From DASZQL01 sp964391865 (GTDB lineage Bacteria > Planctomycetota > Phycisphaerae > Phycisphaerales > UBA1924), in NCBI GenBank assembly GCA_964391865.1, contig CAYMNQ010000004.1, forward strand, positions 1-64,000: a DNA stretch of 64,000 bases. The letters run 5' to 3'. Position 1 is the stretch's first letter, and every line of letters starts with the position of its first letter. Under the pieces are notes generated by a model. That model had not been told where the DNA came from and ran no database searches. It saw only the letters and a program-made list of their open reading frames with translations. Positions 8,561 through 16,536 of this stretch are shown in pieces. The translations under genes were made by a program, and so were the position numbers.

Positions 8561-9310
8561 ATGGCGATGTGCGCGTGCGGCGGTGGGACGGGCGGCAAGG
8601 TTGCGATTCTGGTCGCCGTGGCGACGGCGGTGACGATTGCTGTCGCCGGGGGTGGGAACACCTCGACCGGGAACGCGAAGGATTCGGGGAAGCACGCGGA
8701 CAAGACTCCGCCCACGATGTCGCCCACCCCCGGAACTCCCGATGGCGGGCAGAAGGGCAAGAACGCCGGGCCGGGGAACAGCGCGAAGGACAAGAAGGAC
8801 AGCGGCACCATGGCGACCCCCGGCAACGATGCGGCGTACGTTTTCGGATACGCGATGAACCGCATCGACGGTACCAGTGAGAGCCTCGAGGCGTACAAAG
8901 GTCAGGTCGTGCTGATAGTGAACGTCGCCAGTCAGTGCGGCTACACCAAGCAGTACATCGGGCTGGAGAAGCTGTACCGCGAGAAGATGGGCGCGGGGTT
9001 CGTGATCCTCGGGTTCCCGGCGAATAACTTCGGCGGGCAGGAGCCGGGGACGAACGAGGAGATCGCGAAGTTCTGCTCCAGCAAGTACAGCGTGACGTTC
9101 CCGATGTTCGAGAAGATCAGCGTGGCGGGCGCGGACGCGCACCCGCTGTACAAGCAGCTTTCCGCCGCCGCGGGCGGCGAGCCGCAGTGGAACTTCACGA
9201 AGTATCTCGTCGGGCGCGACGGCAAGGTGGTCGCGAAGTTCGACTCGAACGTGAAGCCGGACGACGCGGCGCTCACCGCGAAGATCGACGAACTGCTTGC
9301 CGCCAAGTAA
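8561..9310 (+). CDS. Glutathione peroxidase family protein, membrane-anchored or exported
   Basis: 249 residues. An atypical Cys-containing N-terminus (MAMCACGGG) is followed by a hydrophobic segment (residues about 14-32) and a long Gly/Lys/Pro linker to about residue 90. The peroxidase domain follows, with the peroxidatic cysteine in NVASQCGYT (Cys126), Gln160 in FPANNFGGQ, and Trp210-Asn211 in QWNFTKYLVG. This is the expected Cys-Gln-Trp-Asn tetrad. Such enzymes reduce hydrogen or lipid peroxides, usually using thioredoxin when Cys replaces selenocysteine. The anchor suggests it acts on the outer side of the cytoplasmic membrane. The start has GGAG upstream. The ABC transporter gene follows after 25 bases, so they may be co-transcribed. 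Confidence 0.88.
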   Translation: MAMCACGGGTGGKVAILVAVATAVTIAVAGGGNTSTGNAKDSGKHADKTPPTMSPTPGTPDGGQKGKNAGPGNSAKDKKDSGTMATPGNDAAYVFGYAMNRIDGTSESLEAYKGQVVLIVNVASQCGYTKQYIGLEKLYREKMGAGFVILGFPANNFGGQEPGTNEEIAKFCSSKYSVTFPMFEKISVAGADAHPLYKQLSAAAGGEPQWNFTKYLVGRDGKVVAKFDSNVKPDDAALTAKIDELLAAK

Positions 9311-9335
9311 CTCTCACGCGGGACGATCGACCACG

Positions 9336-10040
9336 ATGACCACCGGCGCGAGCGTGCTTGAGATCAGCGGACTGAAGTTCAGGTATACGGGCGGCGCGCC
9401 CGATGACAATGGCGGCGCGCGCTGGGTGGTGGACGTGCCCTCGCTCTCGCTCGGCGCGGGTGAGCAGTTGCTGCTGACGGGCGGATCCGGGCGCGGGAAG
9501 AGCACGCTGCTGCAACTGATCGCGGGGCTGATGGAGCCAAGCAACGGCGCCATCCGCGTCGCGGGTCAGGACGTGCACGCGCTGCGCGGTGCGAAGCGCG
9601 ACCTCTTCCGCGGCGGGCACATCGGGATGATCTTCCAGACGTTCAACCTGCTGCACGGGTTCAGCGCGCTGGAGAACGTGATGGCGGCGCTGATGTTTAG
9701 TGCCGTGCCGGCGAAGGAGCACCGCGAGCGGGCGGCGGCGATGCTGCGCCACCTGGGCATCGAGCGCGTGGAGGCGGACCCGGACAAGCTCAGCGTGGGG
9801 CAGCAGCAGCGCGTGGCGGTGGCGCGGGCGCTGGTGTGCGGGCCGGTCTTGGTGCTGGCGGACGAGCCGACGGCGAGCCTGGACCCGGAGAACTCGGGCG
9901 TGGCCATGGATTTGATCCAAGCGGTCTGCCGGGAAAAGAACGCGGCGCTGCTGTGCGTGAGCCACGACCCCGCGATGGCGGGGCGGTTCGAGCGGCGGGT
10001 GTCGCTGGATGAGTTGGTGCGCGCGGGGGCAGGGGTATGA
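9336..10040 (+). CDS. ABC transporter ATP-binding protein (LolD/MacB type)
   Basis: 234 residues from ATG 9336. Walker A is GGSGRGKST (residues 49-57), the signature is LSVGQQQRVAVARAL, and Walker B is VLVLADEPTASLD, the hallmark of the MacB/LolD/FtsE group. This group powers FtsX-type mechanotransmission rather than classical transport. The partner permease follows after 150 bases that contain hairpin repeats, then a DUF3299 protein. This order matches clusters described in Pseudomonas as zinc-responsive MacB-like systems. Here no substrate-binding or DUF2796-type gene is seen, so zinc is only a suggestion. Confidence 0.92.
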   Translation: MTTGASVLEISGLKFRYTGGAPDDNGGARWVVDVPSLSLGAGEQLLLTGGSGRGKSTLLQLIAGLMEPSNGAIRVAGQDVHALRGAKRDLFRGGHIGMIFQTFNLLHGFSALENVMAALMFSAVPAKEHRERAAAMLRHLGIERVEADPDKLSVGQQQRVAVARALVCGPVLVLADEPTASLDPENSGVAMDLIQAVCREKNAALLCVSHDPAMAGRFERRVSLDELVRAGAGV

Positions 10041-10065
10041 ACTTGGGGGTGCATGGATTTCGTGC

Positions 10066-10179
10066 CACCGACTGCTGCTTTGTGCTGTCGGTGTTTGGGC
10101 GCGATCGGCACCGATTTCGCCGAGCCAAAGTCGGTGGCACAAAGAAGCACCGGCTTCTCAGAGCAGAAGTCCGTGGCAC
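10066..10179 (+). repeat. Three hairpin repeats in tandem, copy 3a-c
   Basis: (a) CACCGAC at 10066-10072 pairs with GTCGGTG at 10087-10093. (b) CACCGATTT at 10109-10117 pairs with AAAGTCGGTG at 10127-10136, followed by GCAC. (c) Imperfect arms at 10149-10158 and 10165-10174 surround CAGAGC at 10159-10164 and end in GTGGCAC. Together they fill the gap between the ATPase and permease genes. They may stabilise or attenuate the operon mRNA. Confidence 0.7.
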
Positions 10180-10191
10180 GGGGGTCTGCGC

Positions 10192-11487
10192 ATGGCGATG
10201 ACGGACTTCACGATCATCCGGCGGAGCTTGTCGTCGCGGCTCTTTTCGACGATCACCACGGCGCTGACCGTCGCCGTCGCGGTGGCGCTCATGCTGGTGC
10301 TGCTAAGCCTGCGCGATTCGGGGCGGAAGGCGTTCGAGCGCGGTAGCGGGAATGTGCATTTGCTGGTCAGCCGTGATGCCAGCCCGTTGGCGTCGGTGCT
10401 GAACGGGATGTTCTACGCGAACGCTCCGCAGCGCGCCATCGAGATCGAGAAGTTCGAGGAACTGAAGAACAACCTGCCGCTCGAATGGGCGATCCCCACG
10501 CAGCTCGGCGACAGCTACCGCGGCTTGCCCGTGCTGGCGACGACCGCGGAGTTCTTCACCAAGTTCGAGCCGGCGGAGCGGACGGCGTGGGAGGTCGGCG
10601 AAGGTCGTCTGTTCGAGAAGGATTTCGAGGTCGTCATCGGCGCGGACGCGCGGCAGCAGACGGGGCTGAACGTCGGGGACGTGATCCACGTGACCCACGG
10701 CGTGGGGCGGATGACGCTGCCCGACGGCACCGTGATGGAGCCGCACGTCCATAAAGAGTTCGATTTCACAATCGTCGGCATCATGAAGCCGACCGGCACG
10801 GTTCACGACCGGGCGCTGTACGTGAACCTGATGAGCTCGTGGATCATGCACGCGCACGATCGGCGGCTGGCGGAAGACCCCCGCGCCTCGCTCACGACTG
10901 CGAAGGACGTGCTGAAGAGCGACGAGAAGATCACGGGCATTCTGATCCGATTGCCCACGCGCGGCGAGTCGGACGTGCCGGCGAACCTGCCGATGGTATT
11001 CAGCATGCTGCGCTCGGAGGGGACGGTGACGGTGGCGCAGCCGGCGCAGGAGATCGGTCGGTTGTTCACGATCGTGTCGTCGATCGACCAGGTGTTCCTG
11101 GCGATGGCGGCGGCGGTGCTGCTGTCGAGCGGCATCGCGATCATGCTGGCGCTGTACAACTCGATGGAGCAGCGGCGGCGGCAGATCGCGGTGCTGCGCG
11201 TGCTGGGGTGCAGCCAGGGGCGCGTGTTCGGGCTGATCCTGACGGAGTCGGCGCTGCTGGGGATCATCGGGGCGGCGATCGGGGTGGTCGCGTGCTTCAT
11301 CGGGCTGCAGATCGTGGTGGCGGTGATCCGCGAGCAGCACGGCGTGGTGATCGAGCCGAGCCTGGTGCCCATGATGGTGCTGGCGGTGGTGCTGGCGACG
11401 GTGTTTCTCGCGGCGGCGGCGGGGGTCGTGCCGGCGGTGATGGCGTACAAAACGGCGGTGGCGAAGAACCTCAAGCCGCTGGGCTAA
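10192..11487 (+). CDS. FtsX-like permease of MacB-type ABC transporter
   Basis: 431 residues from ATG 10192; a second ATG at 10198 is equally usable. One membrane segment at about residues 20-42, a large periplasmic domain (about 45-300), then three segments (about 305-330, 353-385 and 398-422): the 1+3 topology of MacB/LolC/FtsX permeases. The cytoplasmic loop with EQRRRQIAVLRVLGCSQGRV is the coupling-helix region of FtsX domains. The periplasmic part contains DVIHVTHGVG, EPHVHKEFDFTIVGIMKPTG and a His-rich stretch (WIMHAHDRR) that could bind metal. It works with the ATPase encoded just upstream. Confidence 0.92.
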   Translation: MAMTDFTIIRRSLSSRLFSTITTALTVAVAVALMLVLLSLRDSGRKAFERGSGNVHLLVSRDASPLASVLNGMFYANAPQRAIEIEKFEELKNNLPLEWAIPTQLGDSYRGLPVLATTAEFFTKFEPAERTAWEVGEGRLFEKDFEVVIGADARQQTGLNVGDVIHVTHGVGRMTLPDGTVMEPHVHKEFDFTIVGIMKPTGTVHDRALYVNLMSSWIMHAHDRRLAEDPRASLTTAKDVLKSDEKITGILIRLPTRGESDVPANLPMVFSMLRSEGTVTVAQPAQEIGRLFTIVSSIDQVFLAMAAAVLLSSGIAIMLALYNSMEQRRRQIAVLRVLGCSQGRVFGLILTESALLGIIGAAIGVVACFIGLQIVVAVIREQHGVVIEPSLVPMMVLAVVLATVFLAAAAGVVPAVMAYKTAVAKNLKPLG

Positions 11488-11499
11488 GATGACACCGGC

Positions 11500-12441
11500 A
11501 TGAAATGGTTCTGGTCAATCATCGCGGTGCTCAGCGTGGCGACGGCCGGGTGGTTCATCTGGTCGGCGATGCAGCGCGCGCCGGCGAACGCGCCGGGGCC
11601 GATCTCGACTTTTGATGCGCCGGTGAAGGAAGTCGTGCCGCCACCGGGCGAGCCGGCACCCACTGTGGCGGTTGAGCCGAGGCCCGCCGAAGCAACGAAG
11701 AGCGCGCCGATTGATACGCCCGCGTCGCCAACGGCTGAACCCAAGACCGAACCAACGCCGGCGCAGGCCGCCGCTGACAAGTGGCTGAAGGACATCGATG
11801 CGCTGATCGCGTCGTCGTCGCCGAGCAGCGCGCGGGCGGGGCATGAGGGGCACGCGCCCCCGGGTTCCGGAGAGTTCAAGAGCGCGCCGGATGCCGCGGC
11901 ATCGAGCGCGCCGGCGGCGAGCGATCCGAAGGACCGCAAAGCGCGCTGGGGCGAGGTCGTGCCGGCGCGGAAGACGGAGCAGCCCGACGGCAGCACGCTG
12001 TTCGACGAACGCTTCAGTCTCACAGGCAAGGGCACGCAGGACGATCCGATCGTGGTGACGTGGGATTATCTGGTCAGCGCGTCGGAGACGTACCAGCCGC
12101 GGCTGGGCAAGAATCGCTTGCCCGAGCGGATCACGCACCTTGATGACAAGTGGGTGCGCGTGGTGGGGTATGTCGCGTTCCCGATCCTGTCGACATCGCC
12201 CAACGAGATGCTGTCGATGCGGAACATGTGGGACGGGTGCTGCATCGGCGTGCCGCCCACGCCGTACGACGCGATCGAGGTGCGCTTGAAGGACGGCGCC
12301 TCGCCGCAGCAGCGGCTGATGCGCTTCGGCAGCGTCGAGGGGAAGCTGACGGTCGATCCGTACGTGAAGGGGAACTGGCTGCTGGGCCTGTACGTGATGG
12401 ATGAAGCGAAGGTGAGCGAGGCGAAGAACGCCGGGCTATAG
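11500..12441 (+). CDS. Membrane-anchored DUF3299 protein
   Basis: 313 residues. A single N-terminal membrane segment (about residues 3-20), a long Pro/Ala/Glu-rich linker to about residue 140, and a conserved C-terminal domain. The domain begins near VVTWDYLVSASETY and contains KWVRVVGYVAFPI, MRNMWDGCCIGVPPTPYDAI and VDPYVKGNWLLGLYVMDEAK. The Cys-Cys pair followed by PP is the recognisable DUF3299 feature. It starts 12 bases after the permease stop, so it belongs to the transporter operon. DUF3299 proteins accompany MacB-like ABC pairs in other bacteria, some under zinc control; the CC motif could bind metal. The role is not established. Confidence 0.8.
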   Translation: MKWFWSIIAVLSVATAGWFIWSAMQRAPANAPGPISTFDAPVKEVVPPPGEPAPTVAVEPRPAEATKSAPIDTPASPTAEPKTEPTPAQAAADKWLKDIDALIASSSPSSARAGHEGHAPPGSGEFKSAPDAAASSAPAASDPKDRKARWGEVVPARKTEQPDGSTLFDERFSLTGKGTQDDPIVVTWDYLVSASETYQPRLGKNRLPERITHLDDKWVRVVGYVAFPILSTSPNEMLSMRNMWDGCCIGVPPTPYDAIEVRLKDGASPQQRLMRFGSVEGKLTVDPYVKGNWLLGLYVMDEAKVSEAKNAGL

Positions 12442-12460
12442 CTTTCGCTGGCGCGAAGTG

Positions 12461-12826
12461 ATGGAATCGCATATGTCGACCGGGAGGCGGATTGTGGTGT
12501 TGATTCTGATGGCGATCGCGCTGTACGCCGCGGGATGGGAATGGATCGAGAGCTTTACATGGCATTTGAAGGGCGCGGAGTACCGGATGGGGAGCGAGAT
12601 GATCGCCGAGGTCGATCGGCTGATTGAGAACGGCTCGCTGCCCGCGATGGATGAGAAGCTCAAGTGGGAAGTCATTTGGAGTCTGAAGAACGCTGGACGA
12701 AGAGCAGTGGATGATCGGCTTGCGTCGGTGGGGCGGCCAACGATCGTGCTTGCGGTACTTGCGGTTGCCTTCGTCATTCTCGTGCTGCCAGCGCGAAGAG
12801 CACGCGCTGGGCATGCGGGCGCGTAG
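12461..12826 (+). CDS. Small membrane protein of unknown function
   Basis: About 121 residues; ATG 12461 or 12473 could start it. Two hydrophobic segments, at about residues 9-24 and 90-110, flank a charged helical region with WEWIESFTWHLKGAEYRM. The C-terminus is basic. It follows the DUF3299 gene by 20 bases on the same strand and precedes the next gene by 23 bases. It is probably real, but no family is recognised. Confidence 0.55.
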   Translation: MESHMSTGRRIVVLILMAIALYAAGWEWIESFTWHLKGAEYRMGSEMIAEVDRLIENGSLPAMDEKLKWEVIWSLKNAGRRAVDDRLASVGRPTIVLAVLAVAFVILVLPARRARAGHAGA

Positions 12827-12849
12827 GTTCGTCCGCTTACACTCAGCTC

Positions 12850-15453
12850 ATGCCGAACCGATTTTCACCGACGCTGAGCTACATTGTGTTCTGCCTTTCC
12901 GGCGTCGCGGGGCTGGGCTATCAGATCGTGTGGCTGCGGTCGTTCTCGATCGGGCTTGGGCACGAGGCGCCGGGGATGCTCGCGGTCATCGCCGCGTTTT
13001 TCGTCGGTTTGGCGCTGGGGGCGTGGGGGCTTGATCGCGCGGTGAGCCGCAGCCGAGCGCCGGGCGCGTGGTACGCGTGGCTGGAAGTGCTGATCGGCGC
13101 GTGGGCGATTGGAAGTGTGTGGCTGATCCCGTGGGTGAACGGGATGCTGCCGGGTTGGATCGGCGTGGAGCCGACGGCAATGCGCCATTGGCTGATCGCG
13201 TTTAGCGTGCCGGCGCTCGTGCTGCTGCCGGCGACGGCGGCAATGGGCGCGACACTGCCCGCGATGGACAGGTTTGTGGCGGGGTTGGTCGGCGCGGGGG
13301 GCGCGGGAGTACTGACTTCGCAGAGCCGAAGTCAGTGGCACGGCGCACCGCGCACCTCGGTGGTGGGGGGGGTGTACGCCGCGAACACGGTCGGCGCGAT
13401 GCTGGGGACGATCGGCGCGACGTTCGTGCTGCTGCCGACGCTCGGCGTGCGCGCGACGACGCTCGTCTTTGCGGCGATCAACATCGCGTGCGCGGCGGCG
13501 GTGCTGGTGGTGATGGCGCGGGGTGAGTCGGCGCGTGAAGCAGCGCTGCCGCGCGAGAGCGATGAGGAACACGTCGGCGCCGTGATGGGGCGCGGGCGTC
13601 TGCTGCTGACGCTAGTGCTGACGGGCATGCTGGGGATCGGGTTCGAGGTGCTGGGCACGCGCGTGCTGGCGCGGGCGCTCGAGAACACCGTCTACACCTT
13701 CGCGGCGGTGCTGGCGGTGTATCTCTTCGGTACAGCGCTCGGCGCCGCGATGTTCCAGCGGTTTTTGCAGCGGTTCGAGCCGCCGCACGCGATCGGCGGG
13801 CTGCTGGCGGTGCTGTCGTCGTGCGTGCTGCTGGGCGTGCTGATGATGAGCGCGTCGGCATCGATCTATGAGAGTGCGCGGGGCGCGTTCGGCGGCGGCT
13901 TCGCCGGGTCGATCGGCGCGGAGCTGGTCGTCGCCGCATTCGTCTACCTGCCCGCGACGCTGTGCATGGGCGCGCTCTTCAGCGCGCTGGCCCGCGCCGT
14001 GCGCTCGGCGGCGGGGGGCGTGGGGCTGTCGCTGGGCGTGAACACGCTCGCCGGCGCGCTCGGGCCCGCGGTCTTCGGCGTGGCGCTTCTGCCGATGGTC
14101 GGCGCGAAGATCGCGCTGATCGGGCTGGGGCTGGCGTATCTGCTCGCGCTGCCGCGGGTGAGCGCGCGGTCGCTGCCGATGGTGATCGTGCCGATCGCGC
14201 TGGCGGCGTTCGCGTGGGGCGTTGATCTTCGGCTGGTGCAGCCGCGTGAGGGCGGGCGCGTGCTCGAGTTCCGCGAGGGGATTCTCGGCGCGACGGCGGT
14301 GGTCACGGATGCGGCGGATGTGCGATACCTGAAGGTGAACAACCGCTTCTCGATGGGCGGCGGCGTGGGCATGTTCGCGGAGCGGCGGATGGGGCACCTG
14401 CCCATGCTGCAGCACGCGGACCCGCGGCGCGTGTTGTTCCTCGGCGTGGGCACCGGCATCACGATGAGTTCGGCGCTGGCGCACTCCGGGGTGAGCGCGA
14501 CGGGCGTGGAACTGGTACCGGAGGTGATCGACGTGCTGCCCATGTTCGCGCCGCAGTCGGGCTTCGACGGTACAGGCGGCGGGGCACGCGTCCTCGCGGC
14601 GGATGCGCGCCGGTACGTCGGGGCGAGCGATGCACAGTACGACGTGATCGTCGCAGACCTGTTCCACCCGCATCAGGATGGAGCCGGCTCGCTCTACACG
14701 CGCGAGCATTTCGAAGCGGTGCGCGCGCGGCTCGCGCCGGGCGGCGTGTTCTGTCAGTGGCTGCCGCTGCACCAGCTTGATGACGAGATGATCCGCGTGA
14801 TCGTGCGGACGTATCTGAGCGTGTTTCCCGACGCGCGGGCGTTCATGGCGGCGTACAACGTGGAGACGCCGCTGCTGGGGCTGATGAGCGGCGGGGTGTG
14901 GCCCCCGCCGCCGGATTGGTGGGCGACGCGTGTGGGCGAGCCGGGTCTGGCGTCGGCGCTCGAACTGGTGGCGATGCGGGATGAACTCTCGCTCATCGGG
15001 ACGTTCGTCGGCGACGCGGCGGCGCTGCGCGCGTTCGCTGGCGAGGGGGAGATCAACACGGACGATCGCCCGGTGGTGATCTATAGCGCGCCGCGGTTCG
15101 CGTACCGCGCGGACGAGCCGCCGCATGCTCGGCTGATGCGGCTGCTCGAGCGCGTGCGCCCCGATGCCGCGGCGCTAGTGGTCGCGGACGACCCGGGGTG
15201 GAAGCGCGTGCTCTCGCGCCGGTATGAGTTGTACTTCAGCGCGCGCGATCTGTACCTGAAGGCGGCGGCGTCGGACCGGGCCGGGTCGCGCTCGGCGGCG
15301 ATCGACCTGTATCTGGAATCGGTGCGCACCAGCCGCGAGTTCCCCACGTCGCAGGCGGTGCTGCGCCAGTTCATCGCGGAACTGTCGGCGACGGACCAAG
15401 CGGCGAGCGAGGCGCTGAAGAAGCGGCTGGATGAAGCGCTGGCGCGGAAGTAG
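12850..15453 (+). CDS. Membrane protein with spermidine synthase-like domain (fused transporter/SpeE-like type)
   Basis: 867 residues. The N-terminal half has about ten or more membrane segments (residues 1-455). The C-terminal half is a Rossmann methyltransferase-like SpeE domain, with the nucleotide site in FLGVGTGITMSSALAHSG, the acidic end of strand two in GVELVPEVIDV, then DARRYVGASDAQYDVIVADL and a catalytic-region DLFHPHQDGAGSLYTREHFE. The extreme C-terminus looks helical. Proteins of this layout are common in planctomycetes. Whether they make polyamines or something else is unknown. Between residues about 154 and 164 the reading frame runs through a hairpin repeat (13311-13341) that adds a Ser/Gln/Arg-rich stretch at a loop. 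Confidence 0.82.
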   Translation: MPNRFSPTLSYIVFCLSGVAGLGYQIVWLRSFSIGLGHEAPGMLAVIAAFFVGLALGAWGLDRAVSRSRAPGAWYAWLEVLIGAWAIGSVWLIPWVNGMLPGWIGVEPTAMRHWLIAFSVPALVLLPATAAMGATLPAMDRFVAGLVGAGGAGVLTSQSRSQWHGAPRTSVVGGVYAANTVGAMLGTIGATFVLLPTLGVRATTLVFAAINIACAAAVLVVMARGESAREAALPRESDEEHVGAVMGRGRLLLTLVLTGMLGIGFEVLGTRVLARALENTVYTFAAVLAVYLFGTALGAAMFQRFLQRFEPPHAIGGLLAVLSSCVLLGVLMMSASASIYESARGAFGGGFAGSIGAELVVAAFVYLPATLCMGALFSALARAVRSAAGGVGLSLGVNTLAGALGPAVFGVALLPMVGAKIALIGLGLAYLLALPRVSARSLPMVIVPIALAAFAWGVDLRLVQPREGGRVLEFREGILGATAVVTDAADVRYLKVNNRFSMGGGVGMFAERRMGHLPMLQHADPRRVLFLGVGTGITMSSALAHSGVSATGVELVPEVIDVLPMFAPQSGFDGTGGGARVLAADARRYVGASDAQYDVIVADLFHPHQDGAGSLYTREHFEAVRARLAPGGVFCQWLPLHQLDDEMIRVIVRTYLSVFPDARAFMAAYNVETPLLGLMSGGVWPPPPDWWATRVGEPGLASALELVAMRDELSLIGTFVGDAAALRAFAGEGEINTDDRPVVIYSAPRFAYRADEPPHARLMRLLERVRPDAAALVVADDPGWKRVLSRRYELYFSARDLYLKAAASDRAGSRSAAIDLYLESVRTSREFPTSQAVLRQFIAELSATDQAASEALKKRLDEALARK
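13311..13341 (+). repeat. Hairpin repeat, copy 4, in frame inside a gene
   Basis: Perfect 10-bp arms 13311-13320 and 13327-13336 around CAGAGC (13321-13326), followed by GGCAC. It is translated as part of the spermidine-synthase-like protein, in a loop between predicted membrane segments. No stop codon is introduced. Confidence 0.85.
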
Positions 15454-15481
15454 CTCGGTTCACTTCGAGCAGCCTGAATTG

Positions 15482-15593
15482 GCCACAGATGACACAGATG
15501 CGACCAGATGAAGAGAAACTGCTTCTTGAGTTCGGCCGCGTGCTGATGGGCGATCATTTGAATTCATCTGGGCACATCTGGGTCATCTCTGGC
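15482..15593. repeat. Imperfect inverted repeat (ACAGATG / CATCTG type), MITE-like
   Basis: Arms of about 31 bases, 15482-15512 and 15563-15593. They begin GCCACAGATGAC and end GTCATCTCTGGC. The element lies between the stop of the spermidine-synthase-like gene and the converging glycosyltransferase gene. It has no open frame. It may also act as a bidirectional terminator. Confidence 0.6.
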
Positions 15594-15636
15594 GATTTTC
15601 TTGCAGCATCGCGTTGCGGCGCCGAACAATTCGGAT

Positions 15637-16452
15637 CTAGCGCACGAAGCGATGCTTAATGAGGGTCCACGCCGCCTGGATGCCGTGGGTGTAGCGGATT
15701 TTCTTGCCCTCTTCGATCGTGCGCGGGTAGTAGTAGACAGGGACTTCCCAGATTTTATGCCCCGCGCGCCGGACCTTGGCGGTGACCTCGGGGCAGAACT
15801 CGAAGCCCTCGCAGGTGAGGGTGATGGACCGCAGCACGTCGGCGTCGAAGACCTTGTAGCACGTCGCTTCGTCGGTGATGTTGGCGCGGTAGAGGATGTT
15901 CGTGAGCACGGTGAGCACCCAGTTGCCGACGAGGAACCAGAATTGCCCCTTCAGGCGGTGGTGGAAGTGCCGGTTGAACCAGCGCGAGCCGTAGACGACG
16001 TGCGCGACACCGTCGGTGATGGGCTTGATGAGCGCGGGGTAATCCTCCGGGTCGTATTCGAGGTCGGCGTCCTGCACGAGGATGATGTCGCCCGTGGCGG
16101 CGGCGAAGCCGGTGCGCAGCGCGGCGCCCTTGCCGCGGTTGGTCTGGTGGAAGAGCGCGCGGAGCGTGTGCCGGCCGGCGCGCCCGGCGGGGGTCGCGGG
16201 GAATTCACGTTCGACGGCGCGGATGAGTTCGCGGGTGTCCTCGCGCGACCCGTCGTCGACGATGAAGATCTCCATCGTCAGCGGAAGGGGGATCGCGACG
16301 ATCTTCTCGAGCAGCGGGCGCAGTGTCGCGGTCTCGTTGTAGCAGGGGATCACGACGGAGAGCGTGCGGTACGCCTTGGTGGGATGGCGCACGATGCCGG
16401 CGCGGGGGCGGCTCGTGGGTGATCGATCGCGCGATGGTGACGGGTCGGGCAC
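15637..16452 (-). CDS. Glycosyltransferase family 2 (polyprenyl-phosphate glycosyltransferase type)
   Basis: 271 residues, read from a GTG at 16452; no better start lies before the domain. The N-terminal 25 residues are basic and Ser/Pro/Arg-rich. The GT-A fold begins with TLSVVIPCYNE (about residues 30-40). IFIVDDGS holds the first nucleotide-sugar aspartates. ILVQDADLEYDPED holds the DxD-like metal site. GSRWFNRHFHHRLKGQ and then the WEVPVYYYPRTIEEGKK motif match dolichyl-phosphate mannosyltransferase-like enzymes. It lacks C-terminal membrane segments, so the product is soluble or peripheral. It probably transfers mannose or glucose to a polyprenyl phosphate for surface glycans. Confidence 0.88.
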   Translation of the reverse strand: MPDPSPSRDRSPTSRPRAGIVRHPTKAYRTLSVVIPCYNETATLRPLLEKIVAIPLPLTMEIFIVDDGSREDTRELIRAVEREFPATPAGRAGRHTLRALFHQTNRGKGAALRTGFAAATGDIILVQDADLEYDPEDYPALIKPITDGVAHVVYGSRWFNRHFHHRLKGQFWFLVGNWVLTVLTNILYRANITDEATCYKVFDADVLRSITLTCEGFEFCPEVTAKVRRAGHKIWEVPVYYYPRTIEEGKKIRYTHGIQAAWTLIKHRFVR

Positions 16453-16496
16453 GCGGCGGATGGTATCGGCGGGCGGCGATCGGTGCGTGCGCCGAG

Positions 16497-16526
16497 CACT
16501 GACCTGCGGGAACAGGTTAGTGGCAC
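16497..16526 (+). repeat. Hairpin repeat, copy 5
   Basis: Arms CACTGACCTG (16497-16506) and CAGGTTAGTG (16513-16522), with one G-T pair, around CGGGAA and followed by GCAC. The loop differs from CAGAGC. It lies between the mutL stop and the start of the glycosyltransferase gene, both on the minus strand. Confidence 0.6.
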
Positions 16527-16536
16527 GTTCGATCGA

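Noticed and set aside
13612..15126. 504-residue frame on the minus strand inside the spermidine-synthase-like gene
   Set aside because: Arg/His/Gln-rich shadow of a well-supported gene; no motifs.
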